A stretch of DNA of 64,000 bases from CAVVGB01 sp963747715. Lineage in GTDB: Bacteria > Actinomycetota > Thermoleophilia > Gaiellales > Gaiellaceae. The DNA lies in NCBI GenBank assembly GCA_963747715.1, contig CAVVGB010000005.1, positions 62,001 through 126,000 on the forward strand. Direction: 5' to 3'. Shown here one piece after another: positions 45,101-53,273 of this stretch. Each line of letters starts with the position of its first letter. The first letter of the stretch is position 1. The notes beneath the pieces are model-generated. The model worked only from the letters and a program-made list of their open reading frames with translations. It was not told the origin of the DNA and ran no database searches. A program made the translations under genes and the position numbers.

Positions 45101-45470
45101 GCTGGTCGCGCGCGGGGCGCGCGAGCGGCTGGGCCCGATGCTCACGACCGCCGTCGCGCTGGGCGTGGTCGCCCTCGTCTTCGTGGTCATGGGCACTCAG
45201 CCCGGCCTCGAGGTCGTGCACCCGATGGCGGTCGTGATCCTGGGCGGGCTCGTCACCACGACGCTCGTGAGCCTGTTCGTACTGCCGGCGCTGTACCTCC
45301 GCTTCGGTGGTCGTCAGCCGACGCTGTCGCCGGAGGAGGAGCTGATGCATCGCTGGGTCGGCATCGAGCCGGACGGCGCCGGCAGACGGTGTCGTGCGGC
45401 GCTCGGTGCGCGGTGCGTCGCACAAGCCAAGGATGGAGGTGAGTCGGGTGAGCCTCAGCGGGCCGTCTAG
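42149..45470 (+). pseudogene. RND efflux permease, heavy-metal-efflux (CusA-like) type, many frame shifts
   Basis: The joined reading follows one HME-RND protein of about 1,050-1,100 residues. It opens WIIASSLRFRLLVLAAAALTMGVGIAQLRDAPVDVLPEFTPPYVEIQTEA, continues through VVEDHQPLIGDAVVNDGDGLMLVV, FLFQWRTVLIALFTIPLSLI and DKSVIPSFKDRDVLVSLD, and ends LVFVVMGTQPGLEVVHPMAVVILGGLVTTTLVSLFVLPALYLRFG. Around 20 single-base shifts interrupt it, most readable as +1 insertions, while the protein between shifts stays well conserved. That is unlike ordinary decay and suggests sequence error or very recent damage. First gene inside the tRNA-Ser(CGA) island. Confidence 0.75.
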
Positions 45471-45914
45471 ACGCTGCGCCGCATCGGCGCAGGTCTCGCA
45501 GTGCTCGCCTCCGGGCTGGTGCTGGCGGGCGTGCTCGGAGGTGGCGTCGAACCTGCGGGAGAACCAGCCCTACGAGGTCGATAGGACCCGAGGACGCGGC
45601 CATCAAGCCGGTCAAGATGGAGGACGCGACCGCGGCTCTGCTTGCCTGTCGAGACGACCGACGGTCCGCGCGACGGAGGGCAACCGCAAGGTCGTACCTC
45701 ACAACGCGGTGATCTACAACCCCGACGGCGACGTGTTCGTGTACACGAAGCCGAAGGCGCGAGACGTACAGCCGCGCTCCGATCGAGGTCGTTCGGGTGC
45801 ACGGCGACCGGGCGCTGCTGTCGGACGGCCCTCCGGCCGGCACCGACGATCGTGACGACGGGCTCGGCCGAGCTGCTCGCGACCGAGTACGAGATTCTCA
45901 ACCAGCATCCATGA
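45433..45914 (+). pseudogene. Mini periplasmic-adaptor-like protein of an RND pump (frame-shifted)
   Basis: Pieces in different frames give an MxVSRVSLSGPS start, a hydrophobic segment (RRIGAGLAVLASGLVLAGVLGG), VVPHNAVIYNPDGDVFVYTKPKA and IEVVRVHGDRALLSDGPPAGTTIVTTGSAELLATEYEILNQHP. The latter is the C-terminal domain of RND membrane-fusion proteins. At roughly 155 residues it lacks the usual hairpin and lipoyl domains. Short adaptors of this kind accompany HME-RND pumps in Gram-positive actinobacteria that need no outer-membrane channel. It sits between the two pump genes. Confidence 0.65.
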
Positions 45915-45936
45915 CCACGGACGGGGGTTCGCAGTA

Positions 45937-48900
45937 ATGCGTTGGATAGTCGCTCGTAGCTTGCGGTTCCGGTGGCTCGCCGTCTTCGGCGCCGCGGCGC
46001 TGCTGATGTTCGGGTTCTTCCAGACCCGCAACGCGGAGACGGACGTGTTCCCCGAGTTCGCCCCGCCGATCATCGAGGTGCAGACGCTCGCGACCGGTAA
46101 CTCGTCGACCGAGGTCGAGGAGCTGATCACGATCCCGATCGAGGACGCGCTCAGCGGAATCGAGGGCGTCGACGAGATGCGCTCCTACTCGGTCGAGCAG
46201 GTGTCGTCGATCAAGATGTACTTCAAGCGCGGGACCGACCGCAACCACGCGCGGCAGCTCGTGCAGGAGCGCCTCGCGGGCGTCACGTCCCAGCTGCCGC
46301 AGTGGGCGAGCCCACCGTTCATGATGCCGTCGCTTTCGTCGACGAGCCGGATCCTGAAGATCGGGCTGACGTCGGACGAGGTGTCGCTGATCGACATGTC
46401 GGCGATCGCCTACTGGAAGATCAGGCAGCGGCTGACGCGCGTGCCCGGCGTGGCCCAGGTGCTGATCTACGGCGAGCGGCTCAAGCAGCGGCACGTCCAG
46501 GTCGATCCGCGCGAGCTGGCTGAGCACGGCATCTCGCTGAACCAGGTCATGGAGACGACGTCGAACTCGCTGTCACGCCGGCGTGCTCGCGTTCGAGGAG
46601 GCGTTCACGGTCGGCACCGGCGGCTTCGTCGAGTCGAACGGCCAGCGGATGAACGTCCGCAACATCCAGCCGGTCGCTCGACGCGCAGGACCTCGCGAAG
46701 GTCCCGCTCGAGCGGCGTAACGGCGAGCCGGCTGCGTCTGAGCGACCTCGGCAGCGTGGTCGAGGACACCATGCCGCTCTGGGGCGACGCCGGCATCGGC
46801 GGCAGCGCCGGCCTGCATGCTGATCGTCCAGAAGGTGCCCGGCGCCAACACGCTCGAGGTGACGAAGGGCGTCGAGGAGGCGATGGACGACATGAAGCCG
46901 GGCCTGCCCGGCATCCAGGTCCACGACGGCCTCTTCCGGCCGGCCACGTTCATCGACATGGCTCTCGACAACCTGATCGAGGCGATGCTGCTCGGGATCC
47001 TGCTCGTGATCCTGATCCTGGCGGCCTTCCTGTTCGAGTGGCGGACGGCGTTCATCAGCCTGATCGCGATCCCGCTGTCGCTGGTGGGCGCGCTGGTCGT
47101 CCTCGAGATGTTCGGCACGGTCATCAACGTGATGATCCTGGCCGGATTGGTGGTCGCGATCGGGGTGGTGGTCGACGATGCGATCATCGACGTGGAGAAC
47201 ATCGTGCGGCGATTGCGCCAGGCGCGCGCCGAAGGACGCGAGGTGTCGACGTTCAAGGTCGTGCTCGACGCGTCGGTCGAGGTCCGCAGCGCGATCATCT
47301 ACGCGACTCTGATCGACGTCTGCGCGATCGTCCCGGTGTTCTTCCTGTCCGGGCTTTCCGGCTCGTTCTTCCAGCCGCTCGTCCTGGCCTACGGGCTCGC
47401 GGTGCTGGTCGTCGATGCTGGTCGCGACGACGGTCACGCCGGCACTGTGCCTGCTGCTGCTCTCGAGGGGACACAGGCAGAAGGAGTCGCCGCTCACGCG
47501 GGTGCTGAAGCGCGGCTACGGCGCAGCTCTGGCCGTCGTCATGCGCAGGCCGCATCCCGGCGATCGTTGACCGCGGCGGCCGTGATCGGCGCGGGCCTGC
47601 TCGTCTACCCGACGCTCGGCCAGTCGCTGCTGCCGAACTTCAAGGAGAACGACCTGATCACGTACTGGGCGACCAAGCCCGGCACGTCGCTGCGAGGAGA
47701 CGATGCGGATCTCGAACCGGGGCTGCAAGGACTACCTCGAGGAGATCCCGGCGGTCGAGAAGTGCTCGTCCCACATCGGGCCAGGCGCTGCTCGGCGACG
47801 AGATCCACGGCGTGAACTTCGACGAGCAGTGGGTCAGCCTCGACACGGACTACGACTACGACGACAGCGTCGGCCGAGATCAGGGAGATGATCGACAGCT
47901 ACCCCGGCCTCTACCGCACCGTGCAGACCTACCTGCGCGAGCGCGTCAAGGAGGTGCTGAGCGGCTCGAACGAGTCGATCGTCGTGCGCGACGTTCGGCC
48001 CGGACGTCGAGCGTCCTCAAGAAGAAGGCCGAGGAGATCGTCCAGGGGCTGGCGAAGGTCGAGGGCACCGTCGATCCGGCCGTCGAGCAGATCGAGCAGA
48101 TCCCGCAGATCGAGGTCGAAGTGAAGGTCGGTGCGGCGCGGCGCTACGGGATCACGCCCGGGCCACGTGCGCCGGCAGTCGTCCGCGTTGATCGCGAGCG
48201 AGGAGGTCGGCGACATCTTCGCGCGGCGGCAAGGCCTACGACGTGCACGTCTGGACGCAGAAGGACTTCCGCGACAGCGTGACCGACATCGAGAACCTGC
48301 CGATCGACACGCCCAACGGCGGGCAGGTTCCGCTCAAGCGGATCGCCAACATCGACATCAAGCCGATCGCGAACGCGATCAAGCACGAGCGGCAGACGCG
48401 CCGCCTCGACGCCTCCGCCGACGTGGCCGGGCCGCGACCTGGCCTCGACGGTCGGCGGACGTCAAGAAGGAGCTGGCGAAGGTCGACATGCCGCCCGGCT
48501 ACCACGCCGAGGTGCTCGGCGAGGCGCCGGAGCTGAACGCGGCGCAGGACGACCTGCTGCTCTACGGGATCCTCGCGATGATCGTGATCTTCCTGCTGAT
48601 CCAGGCCGCGCTTGGCAGCGTCCGGCTCGCGGTGCTGGTCTTCCTGCTGCTGCCGATGGCCCTCGCGGGCGCGGTGCTGGCGGCGAAGCTCGACACCGGC
48701 ATCCTGTCGCTCGGCTCGCTGGTCGGGTTCCTGACGGTGCTCGGCATCGCCGGGCGCAACGGCATCCTGATGGTCGCCCACTTCCAGCACCTCGAGCGGG
48801 AGGAGGGCGTCCCGTTCGGCCCGGAGCTCGTGCTGCAGGGCGCGAAGGACCGGCTCGCGCCGATCCTGATGACGGCCTCGGCGACGGGGCTGGCGCTCGT

Positions 48901-49093
48901 GCCGCTGGTGATCGCCGGCGCGGTTCCGGGCAACGAGATCGAGCACCCGCTCGCGGTCACGATCCTCGGCGGACTCGTCACCGCGACGCTGCTCAACCTG
49001 TTCGTCCTGCCGTCGCTCTACCTGGCTTCGCGAAGGGCAGGAAGGGACGTGCGTCCCGAGCAAGTCGCTGATGTCGGCCTGTGCACAGCCTGA
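45937..49093 (+). pseudogene. Second RND efflux permease, HME type, many frame shifts
   Basis: Begins at ATG with an intact 210-residue stretch (RWIVARSLRFRWLAVFGAAALLMFGFFQTRNAETDVFPEF... RLTRVPGVAQVLIYGERLKQRHVQVDP). A second intact block spans 46817-47413 (transmembrane helices, VVVDDAIIDVENIVRRLRQ) and the last ~600 bp are open to the stop. About ten single-base shifts, mostly +1, lie at 46573-46817 and 47413-48480. If joined, ~1,050 residues, normal for the family. It is homologous to the 42149-45470 gene; the two may form a heteromeric pump as in MdtBC. Confidence 0.78.
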
Positions 49094-49106
49094 AAGGAAG
49101 CGTCCG

Positions 49107-50138
49107 ATGGTGAAGACCAGCATTCGCCCACAAGAGATGGGGTTCGGAAGTCTTTGCGTCGTCTTCCTGGGAGTAGCGCTCCTGGCGCTCTCGGCTTCGG
49201 CATGCAGTGGCGACGGTTCGTCCGAAGCGATCACGAGTACCGAGACCGCACAGGGAACAACTGACACCGCACAAGGAACGACCACGGAAAGCGAGGTCTC
49301 TGGAGGAGAGGTCTCCGCGGAGGACTTCGACGTCAGCCTGTTCGACGACACCTCGACCACGATCGACAACGAGTGGTTTCCCCTGAAGCCCGGGACCCGA
49401 TGGACCTGGAAGGGGTCGACAGAGGAAGAGGAGGGGCGCATCCCTCACAGCATCGTGTTCACCATCACCGACCTGACGAAAGTGATCAACGGCGTGCGCA
49501 CCGTCGTCGGCTGGGACCGGGACTACAGCGATGGCGAGCTGGTGGAGACAGAGCTGATCTTCCTCGCGCAGGACAAGGAGGGGAACATCTGGCATCTGGG
49601 TCAGTACAGCGAGACGTTCGAGGAAGGCGAGTTCGTCGGGGGCAGTGCCTGGCTCGCCGGCCTGCACGGTGCGAAACCGGGGATCTGGGTGAAGGCCGAG
49701 CCGCGGCTGAAAGCGCCCGCCTACTCCATGGGGTTCGCACCCCCGCCGTACTTCTGGGACGACTTCGCGAAGACATTCAAGATGGGGCAGAAGACGTGCG
49801 TTCCCGCTGGCTGTTTCGAAGACGTTCTGGTGACCGACGAATTCGAGCCGGACAAGCCGGGCGCCCATCAGCTCAAGTACTACGCCCGTGGCGTCGGCAA
49901 CGTTCGAACCGGCTGGCGAGGTGAGGATGCAGATAAAGAGGAATTGGGACTGACCAAGGTGGTGCACCTGAGCCAAAGCGCCCTGGCCGAGGCCCGCTCC
50001 GAGGCGCTGAAACTGGAGGCACGCGCCTCCACGTACAGTGAGGCGCCGCGGAGCCGCTTGGCGCCCAATAGGCATCGCGGTGGGTCGTTAGCCTTGCTTT
50101 GCAGGCCGGATGCCCTCCCCGATCTAAGGGCCGGCTGA
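49107..50138 (+). CDS. Secreted lipoprotein, island paralogue A
   Basis: 343 residues from ATG 49107 (GAAAGGAAG upstream). The signal peptide ends in lipobox SASAC (Cys ~33). A Thr/Ser/Glu-rich linker follows with a duplicated TAQGTT unit. The body contains NEWFPLKPGTRWTWKG, ELIFLAQDKEGNIWHLGQYSE, GSAWLAGLHGAKPGIWVKAEP, GCFEDVLVTDEFEPDKPG and LKYYARGVGNV. This matches an actinobacterial secreted family of unknown function. The neighbouring convergent gene encodes a relative. The last ~50 residues are Arg/Ala-rich and may not belong. Confidence 0.72.
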   Translation: MVKTSIRPQEMGFGSLCVVFLGVALLALSASACSGDGSSEAITSTETAQGTTDTAQGTTTESEVSGGEVSAEDFDVSLFDDTSTTIDNEWFPLKPGTRWTWKGSTEEEEGRIPHSIVFTITDLTKVINGVRTVVGWDRDYSDGELVETELIFLAQDKEGNIWHLGQYSETFEEGEFVGGSAWLAGLHGAKPGIWVKAEPRLKAPAYSMGFAPPPYFWDDFAKTFKMGQKTCVPAGCFEDVLVTDEFEPDKPGAHQLKYYARGVGNVRTGWRGEDADKEELGLTKVVHLSQSALAEARSEALKLEARASTYSEAPRSRLAPNRHRGGSLALLCRPDALPDLRAG

Positions 50139-50141
50139 TCC

Positions 50142-50885
50142 TTATCGCGTGCCGGTGAAGCCGTACGAGGTCAAGAGCAAGGATTCCTCTTGACTTAGCC
50201 CGATTCCGGGGGCGTAGGTCTTGAATTCCTTTTCACCCGGATCCAGGGCGTTCCCCTCCTGTGTCTTCAGGCTATTCGAGAACGAGCCTGCTGGCGTCTC
50301 GAGGGTTTCGTCAAGACTCACGACCTCGGCTCGGTCCAATGCCACATCTGGGGCAATCTCCTGGTAGTACCTCATGCCGACGGTCGGATCGCCGGACATG
50401 ATCAAGCCGGCTTTCGCACCCTTCTTCCCTGCCAGCCACGCTCCGCTGTGACTGAACACTTCTCCGTCCTTGTAGTCATCGACCTCTTCACCAAAATAGA
50501 AGACGTCTTTTGTTGACGGGCAAATAGCGAAGAAGTTTCGCGAGACCTCGATTATCTCCCCGTCTTTCCATTCCCTCTCCTCGACGACGCGCGTCGTGAT
50601 GCTCGTAACCTTCCCGGTTTCGTCGAGCACTCCGCTGATCGTTTTCGTGTCGTCGAGAACTGTTATCTGAACCTTTTCACTGCCTCCTTCGAGAACGAGC
50701 TGGAATCCACGCTCCAGGATGAAGAACTGATTTCGCCCCGTGGACGCTAACTCACACTCTGAAATGCCAAACTCCTGCTTCCACGACGGGTCGGCACCGA
50801 AGTCCGACTCGGGAGCACCGCATGCAACTGCAAGGAGGACAACCACCCCAACGACTGGCGCGAGCAAGTGAATTTTGTTTCTCAC
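50142..50885 (-). CDS. Secreted lipoprotein, island paralogue B (AT-richer)
   Basis: 247 residues from GTG 50885, chosen because AGAGGAC lies just upstream and it opens the signal (VRNKIHLLAPVVGVVVLLAVAC); the frame is open 20 codons further. Shared blocks with the convergent neighbour are DVFYFGEEVDDYKDGE, SGAWLAGKKGAKAGLIMSGDP, ETPAGSFSNSLKTQEGNALDPGEKEFKTYAPGIG. Base composition is visibly AT-richer than the surrounding genes, suggesting separate and later acquisition. The two stops are 3 bp apart. Confidence 0.72.
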   Translation of the reverse strand: MRNKIHLLAPVVGVVVLLAVACGAPESDFGADPSWKQEFGISECELASTGRNQFFILERGFQLVLEGGSEKVQITVLDDTKTISGVLDETGKVTSITTRVVEEREWKDGEIIEVSRNFFAICPSTKDVFYFGEEVDDYKDGEVFSHSGAWLAGKKGAKAGLIMSGDPTVGMRYYQEIAPDVALDRAEVVSLDETLETPAGSFSNSLKTQEGNALDPGEKEFKTYAPGIGLSQEESLLLTSYGFTGTR

Positions 50886-51027
50886 GCCATGTCCTCTCGT
50901 GTCCAAGATCGTCGTAGCTGGCAGTCGGTTGCGGGACGGGTGCACCTCCCGCGAGGGAAGCTGCTTTCTAGGCTAGGACGGGCAATAGGAAGATGAGAGG
51001 AGCCGACCAATTCGGGCGACCATCACC

Positions 51028-51483
51028 TCAAAGCCCGTAGGCGGCTCGCTCGAGCGCCTCTGCCACGTCCCCGGCGCTGCGTCCCGGCGTGTCGTTCCAA
51101 CCGTGGACGTACCTGGCGGTTGAGCCGCCCAGAGAGCCCGCGAACCGAAGCACCTTGCCCTCCATCTCCGTTCGATGAAGGCTGAGCTCCCCCGCGGCTT
51201 CGCCGACCGCGCCTGCCGCGCACAGCGGGCCGCCCGCTGCCCAGGGACCCTGGCACAGCCCTCGTTCTCGAACGATCTCCGCTGCGCGGGCGAGGACGGG
51301 ATCCGGATCGGCCAGAGGCTGAGCCTCGAGTGGAGCGATGGGATTCACGGTGGTTTTCGCCACCGAGCGGTCCTCCTTCCGCAGGCCCGTCGGACGGGCT
51401 CGCGTGACTCCGGAGGCCATACCCACCTCGAGCATTCCTGCAAGCGCAGCCTTCATACCCATGACACAACCCTTATCGGACAT
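51028..51483 (-). CDS. DUF6197-like small protein
   Basis: 151 residues. An N-terminal ~60-residue variable part is followed by VLARAAEIVRERGLCQGPWAAGGPLCAAGAVGEAAGE and a C-terminal HGWNDTPGRSAGDVAEALERAA. The RGxCQG...CAxGA...WND-PGRS-xxV pattern belongs to a family (DUF6197) frequent in actinobacteria and their mobile elements. Function unknown. Last gene before the second copy of the tRNA core. Confidence 0.68.
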   Translation of the reverse strand: MSDKGCVMGMKAALAGMLEVGMASGVTRARPTGLRKEDRSVAKTTVNPIAPLEAQPLADPDPVLARAAEIVRERGLCQGPWAAGGPLCAAGAVGEAAGELSLHRTEMEGKVLRFAGSLGGSTARYVHGWNDTPGRSAGDVAEALERAAYGL

Positions 51484-51545
51484 TCGGCGTCCGCACGATA
51501 GGGCGGTCGGATGAGACGAAGATGAGAGGACGCGGGCCGGGGCGA

Positions 51546-51606
51546 GGTCTCGAAAACCGTTATCCGTCGTTAGGCTGATCGAGGGTTCGAATCCCTCCCC
51601 CTCCGC
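51546..51606 (+). repeat. 61-bp copy of the tRNA-Ser(CGA) 3' part, one mismatch
   Basis: Matches 41719-41779 with a single difference in the variable arm (GGCTGATC for GGCGGATC). No 5' tRNA half. It divides the composite island into a ~9.8-kb and a ~4.6-kb segment. Confidence 0.88.
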
Positions 51607-51638
51607 CTCCCAACCACCCTCAGCGCTCGACTAAAGAC

Positions 51639-51672
51639 GACGCGGCCGGCTACAAGGCACGCCGGCCGCGTC
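51639..51672 (-). terminator. Long GC hairpin downstream of the small secreted-protein gene
   Basis: Perfect 12-bp stem GACGCGGCCGGC/GCCGGCCGCGTC with a 10-nt loop, 18 bp past the stop of the 51690 gene on the minus strand, followed by a short TTTA. Confidence 0.7.
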
Positions 51673-51689
51673 ATGTTCCGCACCGTTAC

Positions 51690-51956
51690 CTAATCGTTCG
51701 TCTGGTCGAAGCACTCGTCGACTGAGCCGTGGAACTGCGCGACGTGGCTGTACACGTTGCGGCCCGCAGGCTGGGCGTTGTGCGCAAAGTTCTGAGCGAC
51801 TTCGTACCTGTACATCTCGGGCTCGCCCCCGCCGTGCGCGAAGAACGACGAGAACGCGCCGACGCACCCGGCACCTTCGTTTGGCCCGGCCGATGCGTTC
51901 CCTATCGGCGCTACCAACGCTGCCAGCGCTGCGCCAATGACGATCATCCTCTTCAT
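51690..51956 (-). CDS. Small secreted protein, unknown
   Basis: 88 residues from ATG 51956, preceded by a strong GGAGGAGAG. The signal peptide (MKRMIVIGAALAALVAPIGNASA) predicts a ~65-residue mature protein with two Cys (GAGCVGAF and VDECFDQ), possibly a disulfide, and several His and aromatic residues. The short GPNEGAGCVGAFSSFFAHGG region resembles small actinobacterial secreted proteins of unknown role. It overlaps the DUF4242 gene stop by 4 bp, giving a three-gene operon with the beta-propeller. Confidence 0.65.
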   Translation of the reverse strand: MKRMIVIGAALAALVAPIGNASAGPNEGAGCVGAFSSFFAHGGGEPEMYRYEVAQNFAHNAQPAGRNVYSHVAQFHGSVDECFDQTND

Positions 51957-52234
51957 CTCTCTCCTCCTTCTGAGTTGACTGACTCGACCGCTTCTGTCAC
52001 ACGGTCGAACGCGAGGCCCGCGAAGCGCCCCGCCACCCGTACGGTTTCGGCCGAGGCTGCTTCGAAGAGGTGGAAACAGGTCTCGTCGTCGGGAACGAAG
52101 ATCAAGCGCAGGTAGCACACATCGGAGCCCGAGCGACGCAGCGCGGCGGCTGCGGCGCGGGCTCGCTCGGCGGCTTTCTCCACCTCGCCCGCCCGCAACC
52201 GCGGCATGTACACCTCGACCAGAAACGTCGGCAC
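51953..52234 (-). CDS. DUF4242 / SCO4226-like small protein
   Basis: 93 residues. PTFLVEVYMPRLRAGEVEKAAERARAAAAAL, then VCYLRLIFVPDDETCFHLFEAASAETV and AGLAFDRVTEAVES. This is the DUF4242 pattern (dimeric ferredoxin-like fold); the Streptomyces member SCO4226 binds nickel. The GTG start shares one base with the stop of the beta-propeller gene (CTAGTG). Role unknown. Confidence 0.8.
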   Translation of the reverse strand: MPTFLVEVYMPRLRAGEVEKAAERARAAAAALRRSGSDVCYLRLIFVPDDETCFHLFEAASAETVRVAGRFAGLAFDRVTEAVESVNSEGGER

Positions 52235-53196
52235 TAGAAAGCGACCCGGGTCAGCGTGTCTGCCGCCTGGCTTGCGACCCAGACGGCGCCCGCGCCGACA
52301 GCGATGGCCTGAGCACGCGGTCCAATCTCGAACTCGCCGACGACCTTGTTGGTAGCCGCGTCGATCCTCAGCAGCGTGCCGTCGGTCGCGTGCGCCACCC
52401 ACACAGCTCCGCCGCCGACCGCCACCGTCGTCGGGCCGTCCCCGACCGAGATCTCGGTCGTCTCGCCCGAGTCGGGGTCGACACGGGTAACCGAGTCGCC
52501 GTCGAAGTTTGCAACCCAGACGGCGCCCTCGCCGATCGTGACACCGAGCGGCCCGCGGCCGACCTTGATGGGCTCGGCGATGGGCTTCGCCGTCGCCGAG
52601 TCGAGCCGCGTGACTGTGCCGTCCACCGCATTCGAGACCCAGACCACCCCGTCACCGACGGCGATGCCCCCACCGGCCGCACCCGCGAAGGGCTCCGACC
52701 CGACCACGATCTGCTTCCCAAGCGGCTTGCCCGACCTCGCATCGATCCGGCTGACGGTTCCGTCCGAGCCATTCGAGACCCAAACGACGCCGTTGGAGAC
52801 CGCGAGGGCGAGCGGATCGCGCCCAACACGTATCGGATCGCCTACGAGCTCGCGCGTGGTGGAATCGATGCGCGCGACCGTGTCGGTCCTGAAGTTGCCG
52901 ACCCAGAGGTCACCGTCGCCGGCGGCGAGAGCCGACGGCCCCATGCCCTCCAGCTCCACCTCGCCGAGCGGCGTCTCCGTAGCGGCGTCGACGGCCGTCA
53001 GGGAGTGCCCGCCGAGGTTGGCGGTCCACACCACGCCGTCCACAACCGCGACGGCGAGGGGTCGGTTTCCAACCGCGATCTTCTTCACTTCCGGTTTGCG
53101 GCTGGAGTCCGGCTCCGACGGGTTGGACTCGCTGCCACACGCCGCCAAGAGGCCTGCCAGCGCGAAGCCGCAGACCAGTTGCGCCATGCCTCTCAT
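52234..53196 (-). CDS. Secreted beta-propeller lipoprotein (Vgb/YVTN-like)
   Basis: 320 residues. A lipoprotein signal (MAQLVCGFALAGLLAAC) is followed by about seven ~40-residue repeats, each with [VI]-W-V-[AS]-[NH] and a G-x-x-P-x-x-[VL]-A turn: VVWTANLGGHS, DLWVGNFRTDT, VVWVSNGSDGT, VVWVSNAVDGT, AVWVANFDGDS, AVWVAHATDGT and AVWVASQAADT. This predicts a seven-bladed propeller on the outer membrane face, probably a binding scaffold; the lyase residues of Vgb are not evident. First gene of a three-gene operon. Confidence 0.8.
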   Translation of the reverse strand: MRGMAQLVCGFALAGLLAACGSESNPSEPDSSRKPEVKKIAVGNRPLAVAVVDGVVWTANLGGHSLTAVDAATETPLGEVELEGMGPSALAAGDGDLWVGNFRTDTVARIDSTTRELVGDPIRVGRDPLALAVSNGVVWVSNGSDGTVSRIDARSGKPLGKQIVVGSEPFAGAAGGGIAVGDGVVWVSNAVDGTVTRLDSATAKPIAEPIKVGRGPLGVTIGEGAVWVANFDGDSVTRVDPDSGETTEISVGDGPTTVAVGGGAVWVAHATDGTLLRIDAATNKVVGEFEIGPRAQAIAVGAGAVWVASQAADTLTRVAF

Positions 53197-53273
53197 TTCG
53201 CCTCCTGCCCAAGTGGATCAGCCATGGCCCCGAGGCTACGGCGGCTCGGCGCGAGACGAAATTCAGGAAACCC

